In this document: positions 1-13,111 of the stretch, one piece after another | Position numbering within the stretch: the first letter of the stretch is position 1 | Layout: every line of letters starts with the position of its first letter | NCBI RefSeq assembly: GCF_023278565.1 | Contig: NC_064676.1 | Coordinates: 6,076,001-6,140,000, forward strand | Source: Colletotrichum lupini | Taxonomy: Eukaryota > Ascomycota > Sordariomycetes > Glomerellales > Glomerellaceae | Reading direction: 5' to 3' | Length of the DNA stretch: 64,000 nt | Translations under genes and position numbers: made by a program | The notes under the pieces: model-generated | The model's input: only the letters and a program-made list of their open reading frames with translations | Told to the model about the DNA's origin: nothing | The model's database searches: none

Positions 1-1963
1 AGATTTTCGGTATCTATATGCGATCCCTGCGTCGCTACGTATTATTAATAACTTCGGGTAGTCTACCTCCTTTCTTACTAGCCGATTAGTACCGAATTTC
101 GTATTAGTAGCGGCGACGAGCTATAGATCGAAATAGGCAGAATTATCGATTATTATACTTCTAGTACTATATTTTACCTCTATATATCCTTCTACGACGA
201 CAGATTGCTATTAGTAATTATAAGAAGGAAATCTAGGTCGTTTACCCTTTTTCTAAATTTGTCAAAGCGATTATACGCCCTATCGACTTATACCTAGGTC
301 TATATTACGAATTCCTCCTCTATAATCGTCGCTACTAGGATTTTATAAGGTTCTCGCGATTATAATTGCGCTAATAGTACCCCTTGCTTATAGAAAAATC
401 TATTAACTACTTTTGCGATTCCTGGGCTTGCGCTTGCGAACTATTTATCTAGCTAATAACTAAGGTCGTCTACGATCTTATAGAATAGGGGTTACCCCTA
501 TAGCCCCTTTTTCTTATAGACCTTAGTTAAATAGATTAATGCCGCGTTAATTTACTCGCCGTTAGGCTAATTTACGATTCTATATATCTACGTCCCCTAA
601 TAGTCCGAGTTAATATTTACCTACTTATAAGGGATAGGGATTCTATCTAGGATCGGGTTTCGCCCTCTCCTTCTTTACCCTAACTCGCTAAGGGTCGTGC
701 CCTAGCTTATACCCGTATTAATAGTTACTAACGTATTTAACTTTAACGGGGATATATTTAATCCGCGCGCTAGCCGTAGTAAATCCGTGCTTTTGCTACC
801 CGACGAATTTATTAGGGTCTAGGAGATTCCTATTTCCTCTCGCCGTCTCGCTACTACTCTCGTTTTTACCCTCTTTAGTAATTATTACTACCCTTCTAGA
901 TCGCTAGCTATCGTACCTATTAGGATCCTCCTTTTTGTTTAGTATAAAAGGGTAGGTTTTAGTAGTTCCTTTTTTTAATAGTAGCGGTAGACGTTTATAT
1001 TACCATAAGACGATATAGTAATTAATCTCGGGATCTTTATTAGTTACCGATTTCCGCTTTTCCGTATACTTCTAGCCTCCTAAGCCTCGTGCTCTCCGTA
1101 ATCTCTAAATCCCCTCCTCCCTCATTAGACCGTCCCCTATACTATATTCCTAAGTAATACTCGGGGGGTAGTTAAGGGAGCTACGGGGAGGTCGTCTAGA
1201 TCGTAGGCTTAAGGTCGTACCTATAAGATCTTAGTAATAGTAGACTTTTTCTATATACCGTAGATCTCTTAGCTTAATAACTCCTATATACTTCTTACTA
1301 CGCTAACTAAGAATATCTATATTTAAAAATCCCTTTTCTTAATCGCGCGGTGCTCTTTTATACCGTACTATCAAGCTCGCCCGTCGCGCTAATTAACTAG
1401 GCGGGTAGTCGCTACGTAGGTATTTCCTTTTACTAATTTAACTAGTTAATTTCTAATCGCGGGCCGGCCGTAGAAGAGTTATTTAGTAAAAAGGCTACTT
1501 AAGGCGACGGTAAAAAACTAGTCGCTTAAGCGGTTCCGTTAATTAACGTAGTTTAACGTAATAAACGTCGACCTCTCGTAAGTAGTAAAGGGCTACGATT
1601 ACTCGATTCTGTATAGTATTTAAGAATCGCCCCCTTTTTCGTCTACTTCCGTAAGGTTAATTAGTACGAATCTCCTATCCCGTGTAGTATTAAAAAGTCG
1701 TCTTTTTTACGTAGCGAGATACCTTACCGATCTATAATAGTAGAATTTAACCACTAATTAGTATTAGTATCCCTATTATAAGGTAGTTAGTTCGAACCGT
1801 AATTAACGAAGAGATTAATTAAACTATCTGGATATCTGCGTAGGTATAAAAAGGAGGTTCTAACCGTAAGTTAGGCTAGCTACGATAATTATAAATAGGG
1901 CCCCCAATTGGCCCCTGCGCAGTCGGCTGTATGCCGCGGTCGAATTGGACTTCCAATCCGACA
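1..1963 (-). mobile_element. Copia-type LTR retrotransposon, 5' part, RIP-mutated, cut by window edge
   Basis: The segment matches, in the same orientation, the right-hand part of the complete element at 51309-58764 and, in reverse, the left part of the element at 38620-45140. It ends in an LTR whose outer edge (reverse complement starts TGTCGGATTGG) lies at 1963. Only the 5' LTR and the gag-side interior are inside the window; the rest lies to the left. No reading frame survives, because TAA and TAG are scattered through every frame, as expected after RIP. This copy is visibly less AT-rich than the one at 51309-58764. The Copia assignment comes from the pol region of the sister copy, not from this fragment. 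The 5 bases just outside (1964-1968, TACAC) should be one half of the target duplication. Confidence 0.85.
1762..1963 (-). repeat. LTR of Copia element (about 202 bp)
   Basis: It aligns end to end with four other LTR copies in the window (38620-38824, 44936-45140, 51309-51513, 58560-58764), which are each 205 bp. This copy lacks three bases in the GTAGTAGGTATAAAAAGG stretch. Its outer 60 bases are almost unmutated, while the inner edge reads TATTAG instead of TGTTGG, a RIP-type change. Confidence 0.88.
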
Positions 1964-2806
1964 TACACAAACGATGATGGGCGTGTCCTCGGAGTGAGTA
2001 TCAACGATGCTCTGAGCTCAAACTATGAAGAAGACAGCATCAAGAACATGGTGTTGAACTCCCGTGTCAACAGTAGCGTCGCAGCATATTGGCCTTGGGT
2101 TGAATATCAGGAAAGCAGTGGTGAAATCGTCGAGGTGCGAAATCGCCTTAGGACTGAATTCTCACCGGCAGCTGAGTGGGACAAGAAGAGACTCAATATC
2201 TCTGCGGATAGTGATAGTCGGCTGGCGTTGGTTCCACTATCGACCAACTTCAGCAAGATTGCTGTCCAAGGAGGTTATGGGATATTCTACCAGGTTAATG
2301 CAGCCTTGGTTGCGCTGATACCGGACCTTGGATCCGATGAGCTCGCTACTGATTATGCGGACTCATGGCCTACAGGTGTGTTGCTGCCCTTTCCTGTACC
2401 GGATGTTCATCAAATAAGCTAATCAACCAAAGACTTCCCAGCTGTCACAAATATGCCAGGAGGTGCACCCTTTGCTGCGTTCTCAGTTGCCAGAAGTTCA
2501 GATACTCTGCAGAGAATATTCACTTACGTCCTTTACCTTGACAACGATGCAAACATCAACGTCATTTACAACGATGCCTCCTCCTGGAAAACGGCTCAAC
2601 CAGCTACCTTGAAGGGTGTTGACGCCGACACAGACATTACCTGTCTCACTATGGCCACGACGCACCGCGACTCTTTTACACAAGAAGTAGTACTTGGAGC
2701 GCAGTCTTTCGATCCAAGGTGCTACTTCCAACGTGAGGGCTTGGTCAGAGAGGTGATTCTGACTAATAACGAGTGGGTGGATAATGGAAACGTGCCCATA
2801 CCGTAG
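1964..2806 (+). pseudogene. C-terminal part of a secreted propeller/lectin-like protein, 5' end lost to LTR insertion
   Basis: An open frame enters directly from the LTR at 1964 (YTNDDGRVLGVS...) and ends at 2806 (...GNVPIP, stop TAG). It resembles fungal hypothetical proteins related to fucose-specific-lectin propellers: repeated blades such as FAAFSVARSSD, IFTYVLYLD and INVIYND, each a beta strand followed by a short polar turn. The start and first blades are missing; the retrotransposon ending at 1963 replaced or displaced them. An in-frame TAA lies at 2420-2422. Two readings are possible. It may be a nonsense change (CAA to TAA, a RIP-type transition). Or it lies in a 66-nt intron, 2376-2441, with donor GTGTGT, branch CTAAT and acceptor CCCAG; the intron keeps the frame either way. 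The gene product is unlikely to be made. The family call is by resemblance only. Confidence 0.55.
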
Positions 2807-5800
2807 GAAAGAAGGACTAGACACGTTCTACACGTTGTATACGTATGAAGCATTTGCTAGTAAAGATTGATGACTGAACTCTATCTAGAAATATGTCAAT
2901 AAAACTCTGACTGGGATTCAGAATCGAATGCAGACACAATACTTCGATGAAAATCAAAGTTGTAGGGTTTGTATCAATATGTTCGATCAAAGCGAAGACA
3001 AATATCAACTACATTTATGTGTAGTGGTATAATCATAGCTTTTCGCCGTAAACAGAGGGTTTAATTGAAACGCGAATTGCACATGGCAGTAGAAAGGATG
3101 GGTGTGCCGAAAGTGGACTGTTGTATGAATTTCTAAGGATTGGAAAATATTTCAAAATACCTCCGTCAAATCGTGACAACGGTTTTTGATAGAATCAACA
3201 GAACTTCATGGGAGCGCGGATACCAGTAGCAAGTTTCTCTGAGTTCCATCAAGGTGACAAAAAGAACTTTAAGAATGGCCTTCAGCTCCGGGATCATTTC
3301 ATATTACTGCAGACAAGACCTTGGGGACCGTGTTTCAATTTATCTGACTGAACTTTTGTAGTATAAAGTTGCATTTATCGCACTTCCAATGACATTGTCG
3401 ATGTTGTTCGAAGAATATTACAAGGATAAAAAGCATGCAATCAGTCGAAATCGATAAATCCCATTTGGCTGATCCATGGTTTGAGTTCCCCTTGTCAACC
3501 CTCGACCTAGTCCTTCAAGTCCAGCTTTGAAGGCATTCGAAATAGGGACTTGAAGCATGCTATAGAGACAAAGATTCAAGTACGACCTTTAAACCTCGAA
3601 TCATGGAACTTTTCACGTGGAGATGTCCAAGGATCACTTGTGTAAGGTAGGCACCCAGCTACATGCGGCGCTAGCGATGTCGGCTGCTGTTGAAGCTCTG
3701 CAGATACGGACTATATTAATCCCAAGTCACGTGCTTGCTTCACTTCCATAGCTCAATAGAGGAGCACGATAATTCGATCTGGCCAAAATAGAACGGTTGA
3801 CATTGCTTCATAGCGTCGATATGGGAACCGCGTGTCTTCCATTAGCACTCTGCTCCAATTGAGGTACTTTTTACACCCAACTTCGGCGGGCTGTTAGGAT
3901 ATAAGGCGGCGCGCCACGCAACGCAGGGAAGGAAAAACTCAAAAAAAAAAGAGCCAGTATTCCTTAAGCCCCATCAGATGAACTCTTCACAGCTGAAAAA
4001 GAGCACACTAACGCTTGGCATCCACCGGTGGCCGAGCTTAACAGACTCTTCGGGCCAGGTACCATTTTCCTCACACCCTGGCTCAGCGCTTCAGAAGGCC
4101 GGTCTGGGAAACGCGCGGCCACGGACCCTCCTATCCCCATCTTCGAGTCTTCGACTCGTCACTCGGCGGGAAAAGCCTTGGGAGCTTCTTCCTCTTTGGG
4201 TCTCTGGGTCGGGTTGAATAATACCCACGTACCACTTCCGGAAGTGCAATCACGATTCGGGACGTCCCTGGCGAGGCTGTGTTACGTGTATCTTTCGATG
4301 CTTGTGGAGAATTTTGCTTTGGAGGTAGAACGACGTAAGGCTAGGAAGAGAAAGGGGACCCGACCGTTCAATGAGGCATGGCAAGGAGCGTACCTTGATT
4401 TGGGGCATTGGGCACAGCGAGCATGTGCAGCACAAATCACCCGCCCATCGCAAAACTTACTTGAAAGTCACACAGGGCACATCTGACGGCTGTAGCCGAC
4501 CTCCCCACTGGGAACGGATAAGGCATTTTCAGCTCGTGGCAAAATAACTCAAAAAAAAGAAGATCAGAGATGATCAGGGACAGTTCGAGGCCTTGGGGAT
4601 CCTCTCTCGGCTCTCTATGGATGACGCAAGAAGCATGCGTGCCTGAGATATTTGCGGGAGACGGGGTCTAGAACTTTTTTTGGCCCATTGAATTTTTAAA
4701 GGCTGGGCGAGCGTGAGAGACGCGTTCCCAGTTTACTGTGGGGGAATGGTTTGTAAACATCAACATTAAGCCTTGTCTCGTCTTGACACGTACAGCGGCT
4801 GCATCTCGATGATGCGGGAAAAAAAGACATCTGCACGCGCAAGAGCGGATGCGAAGATGACTTCTGTAACGGCCGAAGAGAGACTATCGAAGAAACCAAT
4901 GCAGGAGTTTCGTCAGGATGTTCAAGTGTTCTTTGTTCCAATGTTGACGTTCGGCACATGGAAAGGGGGGTGCGGACGCGGACGGGCGGGCCATCGGCGA
5001 CCGGATCTAGAACTGGCATTTTGCTCCACAATTCAGCAGCGAAGTTCTCGATCTTGTCGTAGTCGGCGACATTTCAGCTCACGTAAAGATACGGAAACGA
5101 CACTGTACTCCCGTACTGTCGTCCACGGCAGGCGTAAGCCGGTCTTCCGGCCTTTTCGCTGCGGGCTGCAGGGGGAAGTTTGTAACTTCGTGGAGACTTG
5201 GTTCATATTAGTGTAGTGCCTCGGGGATGGGGCACCATGATCCTGAACGGTTTCCATGTGCCTTGCCGTGGTTCGACTTTCCTATGCTAGATCGAACGTT
5301 CGGTGTTAGGGCTGTGGCATTTTGGTTCCTGGATCTCTCCTAAATCAGCCCTTTACCGGGGATATGGGAATGCAAGGCAGCCGGAATAAGATGTATGCAC
5401 GGCGGCAAAGTTCTGTCTCCTTGGTATACGGCCGCCATGATTCCCAAAGTGAAGAAAGGTTCAAGCCCGACATACTTCGATGCTCTATTTTCGTAAAGGA
5501 AGCGCCATGAATCAATCCTGTTTATGGGACTTTTGCTCGTGATGATATGGAATTTCACCAAGCTGAGGATCAGGAGCCATGTCTTGCCTAAGCAAGGTGG
5601 CGCTCATTTCCTGGAAGACGTGCCTGAATTCCAAGATTATTTCCCTCGAACACTGGGCTGTTGGGTTTGGAATATGTAAACATGGTGGAAGAACCGTGTC
5701 GGAGCTCTGCAATTAAACATGTGAGACCCAGTCTCAAATCATGGACGCGGGATGTTCACAAAGTGAGAGGGGAAATGTCTGAGAAGTTGGTGTGTTGAAA

Positions 5801-6661
5801 GTCATCCCATGCCCCAGACCCCAACGTTGCTCAAATTGAGATTGCTGATGTAATACGACGGCACGACGGTAGGATGTTCTGATTTTCAGACGAAAAAGGA
5901 CGCCGTTCAATCTGTTTGCATGTCGAGAAGGGCGGGCCTCGGGCGTTTCTGGGGGCGTTGGATGAGGCACTTGGCTAGTGATAATTAGGGCGAGGGAACT
6001 GGCGGGATCTGCGGCAAGGCCAACGGACATTCAATACCTACCTAGATGAAGCCTAAGCCAAGCCAAAGCCCATCTTTCATTTCGCGACGGAGGATGAAGC
6101 GATGTTGAAGGGTCGAAGCCATCGCTGCCGTGGCCCGTCTAAAGCTGTACGTGGCGACTACAAGGCACCTCGTTGAACAGGCGACGCCGCAGAAGAAAAG
6201 TGAAGAACTGGGCCTTGCTCCTGTGCTTCGGCTTTTCTGATTATCTCGATGGGCTCCCACCCGAGATGGCCGTGATCGGGATCCCCATCCGGCCGCACGC
6301 ACTGGAAGGATTGGGGGCGGATTTGACAAGTTTCCACAATCGAAACTGGCCGAGCTGGATGGCGGTTTGGACTACTGTGAAGATGGGACGACCGGTGTCA
6401 TCAGTCACTGGCTGGCGCTTTGCCTTGGTGATTCTCGGGCTAATATGTCTCGCTCTCCTTGGAACTCTGGGCAGCTGGGCTTGCAGAGGGAACTGGGAAG
6501 GTGTCCGCGGACAATGACTCGACCCCTTCTCCAGAGCATCCACAGCGAGGAACGGCACAAAAAACTGTGGATAGAACTGAACGCTGCTGGAGGGGAGAGG
6601 GGGATTGCCCCTGCACCAACGCGTCTTGGGAGACGGGGGGAGAGTTGTCGGCATCTTGCAA
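2807..6661. other. Intergenic DNA, no gene recognised
   Basis: About 3.9 kb of normal base composition without TE signatures. The longest open frame (4028-4486, 152 codons) has no conserved motif, no splice context and biased, repetitive composition, so I do not call it. Short A-runs occur near 3945 and 4550. I see no tRNA or rRNA signature. Confidence 0.6.
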
Positions 6662-6669
6662 TAAACAGC

Positions 6670-7404
6670 GGGCGAGGATATCCTGCCAGCAGCTCCCGCT
6701 ATTCTGCCACCAGGCTGTGGCTTGACCTCCGCTGCCTCCGAGCCCGGAGCCCAGCTGCCCACCTACCTACCTACCTACCTACCACACTTACCTCCAACTA
6801 CTACTTCGTCGACCTTGCCGTCGCTGCCACTACCGCTACCGCTGCCGTTAATTAAAGCTATTCTTAACGTTAATATGCCGTAAGAAGGGAATAATCGCAA
6901 AGTTAACGATCCCTTCGTCTACTAGCGCCGTCGATTATAATAAATACGGTTACGTAAAGTATAATTACCTATTTTATAGCTAGCGCTTCTCTACCCTACC
7001 TAAGGTTAGAGTAGCGCTTAACGAGGCTACTTACGAGACGGCGGTTATAATTAAAAATAGTAATACCTCGCAGAGTTAACCTACCTAAATAAGTATCGTA
7101 AATCCTTAACCTCGTTTATAGACTACTACTAGCAGGCCGCTGCTAGCTTTTCGAGCGAGTTAATTAAGTAGCTAGGTAATTAGGCTAATTCGACAGAATC
7201 GTCGACTTAGGCTAATACGTCGATTGCCGTACTTTTTACCAAAATAATTCAAGTCAATTAACGGCCTCTGATTGGCCTAACCTACTCGAATGCTGACTAC
7301 GCAGAGCCCAGCTTACGTATATGCCTGAGACCGGCGGTCGTGTGGCGGCCGCAGCCACACTTGGGGGCAGAATAGCGGGAGCTGCTGGCAGGATATCCTC
7401 GCCC
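6670..7404. mobile_element. 735-bp non-autonomous inverted-repeat transposon (hAT-like by its 8-bp duplication)
   Basis: The two ends are inverted copies of about 40 bp beginning GGGCGAGGATATCCTGCCAG; the left arm is 6670 to about 6710 and the right arm about 7362-7404. The element is flanked by a perfect 8-bp direct repeat TAAACAGC at 6662-6669 and 7405-7412. Eight-base duplications are typical of hAT (and a few other) DNA transposons. The interior (AT-rich, partly RIP-mutated) is collinear with the first 600 or so bases of the long element at 61863-64000, so this is an internally deleted derivative of that family. It carries no coding capacity. A short (ACCT)n run lies near 6760-6782. Confidence 0.85.
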
Positions 7405-7412
7405 TAAACAGC

Positions 7413-10400
7413 GCAGCCGCGCAGCGAGAGAGATCGAGTGGTTGATGGCTAGTCCGTTGGCGTCACAGTCAAGAATGGACCCATGGAGCCCTCGGGCGGC
7501 GGTGCTTTTAGCAAGTCCTGGTTCGGGAACCCGCAAAGCAAGGAGTAACGTAAACCGGGAGCCGGGAACCGACTCGAGATAGGAAGCTCGGGGAGCCGAT
7601 CAACGGAGTTTAGAGATGTATTATCTCTGGGGTCTGGGACCCTGGATTTGGCTTGAGAATTGGCACGTCGGGCTCTCATCACCAAAAGGGGGTTCTCGGC
7701 ATGAGAGACAGGTCATCAATGATGAGAGTGGTTTTTCTTCGTATTAATCAAGAGAGATGGGACCCGTTGGAACGCTGCGAAGGTTCTTTGCGGCAGTGCC
7801 GGAGGTTGGCGGCGGTATTGGTTTCCTGAAGGATGCCGCTCGGGTGGATGAGATATGATGGTTTTGCAACTTGCAACTGTGAACTCTACGAAATCCAGCG
7901 CCTGCTGCCCGTCGCATCGGATTATCCTGCCGAGGGGTTGCTTCTCTGCGTCTGAAGGTTTGAGCTGGAGGAAATTGCGGTCTGTGAAGTTTGAAGAGAC
8001 GGGCATGTAGGGCGAATTCACGGCACAGGGAGAATCGTTGCTTCTTCAGGGGGTCTGCTTACATGTGCTATGGTTAAAGGGAGCTTTTTGTCACTTGGAA
8101 ACGGCCCCCAATCAACTTACGACAGTCGGACACTGAAGACGCAACTCGCTGAGCCTTGGTGAGGGAGAATTTGAGAAGAGGACCATCTGCTGACACATGC
8201 TCCGAGGATTAGAACCCCTCGGCCTCTTTACCTGAAAAGAGGAGTTGCAGGCCGGAAAGGGCCACCCTTTTCCCTCCCTGAACCGCTCTGCCAGAAATAG
8301 TTCACAGAACAGCAACATCGTCCATCAGAGCGAAGTAGCGATTGGACGCGAGACCGACGTGTAGAACGCCTCATGTTCTGGAAGAATGCAGTCTCGATGA
8401 AATCCCGCATCAAGAGACGCCATATCAATCCCGGCTGCACATCGCGAAAACCGAGAATGCTGATTCTATCCAAAGTCGCGGGTTCGAAAAAAAGAGCACA
8501 TGGCCAGGCATTCAACATCATCTCCTCTTTCTTCGCTAGCATCTCGGCACCTGCCTGGGCTTCAATAGCGTGCGTTGGTTTGGATTTTTGCATATAGAAA
8601 TAGATCCCAGCTTAACCTAGTTAGGCCGTCCATGTCACGCAGTATTTGTGTGTACTGAGTATCGGAGGGACTTCCATGCTTATTTCGAAATACACGTACA
8701 TAAAAATTGTTCTATCGATATCAATGAATGATCAGACATCTCGCCTGCAGGAAGCCAGCGAGCAGCCCACAGTAACATGACGTGGGTTTTCCTTCTTAAT
8801 TGATTGTTGAGGCTGTGCTAAGAAGCAACATCAATATCAAGCAAGGAAAAAGTAACGCATCCCGGGTCACCCCAAGCAGGTACCTGCATCGGATGCCCGA
8901 GTCTGCGGACGACTAAGGACAAGCTTCTCGATTAAGCGTTTCTTCCTCGAGAAACCCACCCCCTCTGTTCCGCAGCGGCCCAGGATATGCGCGTTCAATT
9001 GATCACAACCGCTGTCCAACAGCCGCCCAAAGCCACTGAAGAGATAAAATTCTCCAGTTGATGCAGTGGTGCTCAGGCGGTGCTTCTGGCTCCTCGAGGT
9101 GATGGTCCCCTGGGTCCTGGGAACATGGGAGGCAGAGGGTCGAACACGTTTTCCTGGTGCGTTGGATGATGAGTCCTCATTTGCTGTCTACGTTTTCCCC
9201 ATTCCATCCACGCTGCCCTCGTGGAGAGTGGTGACTGGTCTTCTGATCTCGAAATAGCCATCATCAAACTGTTCCTTTTCGTACTGCACGGAGCAAGAGG
9301 CGGACAGGAAAGCTCCTTTCACGAGGTTATGTGCTGGCTTTGGCGGAAAGACATGACCGGGACCTTCGTCCTCAATCTTGCGTCTGATGCAAGCCACCTG
9401 CACACTGTCACTGTGAAGTCCTGCTTGTGAAAGTTGACAGACACAAGACAGTCCAGAAGACGAACCGGCATGCTGCAAGCCTCTCTGTAAGCCTTCTCCC
9501 AAGCCTCTTGGCTCGGCCGCCCGTCCTCGTATCCCATCCACACTTCTGGGGTAGAAGAGGGAGAAAGGGGTGGCGTTATCCAAACCAATCTCGCCGCTGT
9601 CCTTCTGCCGTGCACGGCGAGCGAAGCAGCAGGCCTCGAGGCCTCGCTGGCAATTGCATGAGCCGTTCGCTAAAGGCGCTGGAATAATGCATCGATGCAC
9701 AACGTTGGCCCGTCGAATAGTGAATGACCGTTGTGTACGGACTAATTGTGTAAGTATCCGTACTTAGGTATGCACACTACTTTGTACGGGGCACTGGCGA
9801 GACTGAAATCCAACGGTTCGCGGCATCTCGACTACGTAGTAATCTCTCATTCGACCATCACCAGATAGCCGGCCAGACCGGCCGATTTCTCACGCACGAA
9901 GCTGCACGTTTCCTGTTCCCCCAGATAATACTCCTAATTCTGGCAACATCCAATCTGCCGTACCCATTGCATTACCCGCCCGGGTTCTCCATTTCAGTGG
10001 CTCCCGTCCCCAGGTGTTCAAGCCTTGGTGTCGGACAAGATAGGGTGATAGGATCCTTCGTACGGATACGATAGCTGACGGCAGCAACCCAACCCAAACG
10101 GTACAACCAACCGGAATATTAGCTAATACTATAAGTTGTAACTAATAGGCGGTAGGCCTCGTCTGGGACGGTCAGCCACCGTTGGTTTCTCGTTTCAAGT
10201 TTCAGCCTGCGACTTTTGGACTGCTGCCCCCTCTCCTCCGACGAGTTTCGTTTCCCCCCCTGTGCCGTCGTTTGGGGCGACGACGGCATGAAGATTTGCT
10301 GCCCGTTGATGATCATCAGGGACATAGCAGCGGCCAGCTATTACAATACCAATATCGCTCTGTTACGCTATGAAGTCGTCGGCAGACCCGTCATCGTCAT

Positions 10401-13111
10401 TGTCAGCAGTCAACTGCTGGGCATGTGCTGGCCACTACTGCATCTCAGAGATCCAAGCCAAAACGTCCGTCCGAACAGTCAAGCGGGAAGGAATTAACAG
10501 AAATAAAAAAAAGCAGGGCCGAATCCTCCCCTCTCACGCGGACGGGTACATACGTCCAGCTGGCCCGCAAGCTGCGCCTGCAACAAAGAAGACGAGACGA
10601 AGAAGAAAAGAAAGAGGGACTCTGAGGGAGGGGGAAATAGGCACGACCGAGCGAAGGTTCATCCTGTCAGGTAATCCGTGGCACCAGCGGCAAAAAAAAA
10701 TGCAACGGACGCCGGTGCTCAGGCGTCCCGCCGCACAAATCATGTACGGACGGGTACCTGAGTTTCTGTACGCTCACTGTGGTATTACTGTTCTGTACTC
10801 CGTATGGTGCTCTGTATGGCACACACACACTCTTTTTTATCCCAGTCTCATCCAAAAGCATTCTTGGGTGGTTCTGTCTGGGATGACCGTATGCACGCCC
10901 ATGCGCGTGACACCCTGACAATCAGCGTCAAACACACGGCCCTGGCGGCAGCAGGCGATGAAAGAACACACGCCGGAAGAGAGAAAGAAGCTGTTCTTCA
11001 TCTAGTATGGGAGCTGCCGTGTTGTGTGGTTGTACGGCAGATAACCGTTAGCAGAGGAGTTTTCCTTCGCGTCTTCGCTTTCGCAACCACGAACCACCTC
11101 CTATTCTGACTTCAAAGCGAAGCGAACGGCACATTCGGCAGATCGTACACGAGCAGAGAAGATTCCACGGTTGGAAGCGGCCGATCGGGATGCGATGCCC
11201 ATGAGAAGATCGCATCCTCGAACAACGAACAGCGCTCAGACTTTCTACAACACAGTTATGTCTTCACAACTCAATGCCGCTGTTCATAACTCGCCGTGGT
11301 ATCATCAATGATGTAGCGAGTGTGTCAAGTTATTCACCGCCTCCCCCTTTTCCATACACCCCGTGCACAACATCAGATTTATGAAGGCCCGCGCGATATT
11401 TTCGCAGGAGGCATCGCACACCAAGAGCTCGTGGTGGTGTGTCGCATATGTGGAGGATTAAATTGGAAAGTGGATCTGATCACTCGACGGCTCGCGATAG
11501 CGTGTACCTTGAACAGTCCGTCAAGTTGAGTTCATGTTATGACAAGCTGAGGCCTCCCACCACTTCATCTAACAAACTTCAGTCTCTTCAAACCGTACTC
11601 AGTACCGCCAACCCCCGTTACAGCCCATGATCTGCACAGTCAACTGCGCCCCTGACGGTAATTCTTGTTCCTGAATTCTTGCTCGGGAAGACCCAAACAT
11701 GGCTCACCCCTGTCGCACTACTGCGGATGTATCCAATCGACGCCAACGTTGGACAACAGCACGAAAGACCTGTACCCAATTGAATCTGTTCGGATGGAGC
11801 CAAAGCCAGGCGCGGCATGAAGCCATTGGATAACGGCCGCGTCAAGTTCTCGCTCGACTATTCCCAAAACTGCCTGGAGCCGTGGATTCTCTTCCCCCCG
11901 TTTTCCCTTTCTTCCATCCCAGTCTGTTCACAACTTCACCCCCGTCTCTGCTCTCTCGCTGCCTCTGTGCCGCTGTGAAAGCCACGGACGTGTGGCCAGG
12001 GGACCCCTTGGCTGTTACCGAACACTGCTGCAGGGCATGTCCTAGAGTCGAGGAGGGTGTCCCACTGTCGAAAGTTACGCGTGTGTGCCCTTTCGAGCTG
12101 GAAAAGTTGTGCACACACCAGATGGCAGAACGGGAAGCCATCCCTACCTTTGCCTAGACCTGCCCTAGTTTTCACTATTCAGTACTCGTATGTACACTAC
12201 ACACTGCACATGCCTACACTACCACCCTCCTCAAGGCTCTGTGGGCACGGGAGACAGAGCCTGAGAGGACGGAGGCAGACACCAGAGAGAGAAAAGAGGA
12301 GTTGGTACTTATGGTATTCTGGGTCTACACCCTCCCGAACCCCCCGGGATGCCGCAAAGTGGACTCCTAATTTCGCTTTTCCTCCTCATCTCAACCCACT
12401 CCGTGCTCGTTTCCCTCTTTTCAACAAAACAAGCCGTTCCCTCCAATTCCACCCGCTGTCACTCGTTCCATTTCCTCCCCTCCCCCCCCAAGTCTCTCCC
12501 TCTTCCATTGCCTTGCCTTGCCTTGTTACTCATCTTCCCAATCTCGCCAAGGTCTCCTCCTCTTTTTCCCTTGTTCATTTACCCTCTCCTTTCAATGTCA
12601 TTTACTCGGTGATATCCTCTTTTTTTTGCCAGCAAAAGAGAACAACGTGAAGGAGAAAGAACAAGAGGCTTCGTAAAAGCCCAAACCAACTCGCGAAGAA
12701 ACCATTAGGAGGCCTGTTTGTGCCCACACATTCTTTAGGACTCGCCTTGTTTGCCGCACGATCCGAACACGGTCCTGCTTCGACCGACACACTCGCTCAA
12801 CCCTCTACAACAACATCATCATCATCTAACCCTCCTCCGATCGACCGAATTTACGATTCTCTCGACGGATACAACTTATTAATCGTACTGGGTGGAAAAT
12901 CGAGAGGACGCTGCTTGGATTTCGATATCTGGGAAAGCATTCGGTGGCCGACTGAACCGCACCGAGGCAATAACCCCTGAGACACGTCGACAACCCTCGA
13001 ACCCGCAAGACCTGTCATCGTCTTCGAGTCCTGGAATCGATTCGAGACCGCACCTTCATTCAACCTACTTTTCGTTTCAACGCTTTCGTTATACCCTCCT
13101 CGACAACCATT
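7413..13111. other. Intergenic DNA and long upstream region of the WSC gene
   Basis: 5.7 kb with no convincing gene on either strand. Open frames up to about 180 codons occur (for example 9188-9700 and 10370-10918), but they are low-complexity, overlap each other on both strands and match no family I know. The last 800 bases before the WSC start become strongly pyrimidine-rich on the + strand (about 12349-12640), a composition common in promoters and leaders of highly expressed filamentous-fungal genes, so the transcript of the next gene may begin here. That is inference. Confidence 0.5.

Noticed and set aside
4028..4486. 152-codon open frame as a gene
   Set aside because: No motif, no intron context, overlapped by an equally open opposite strand.
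6241..6762. 173-codon minus-strand frame
   Set aside because: It runs into the inverted end of the 735-bp transposon and has no family features.
8480..8510. GGTTCGAA-like box as a tRNA B box
   Set aside because: No A box at the right distance and no cloverleaf arms.
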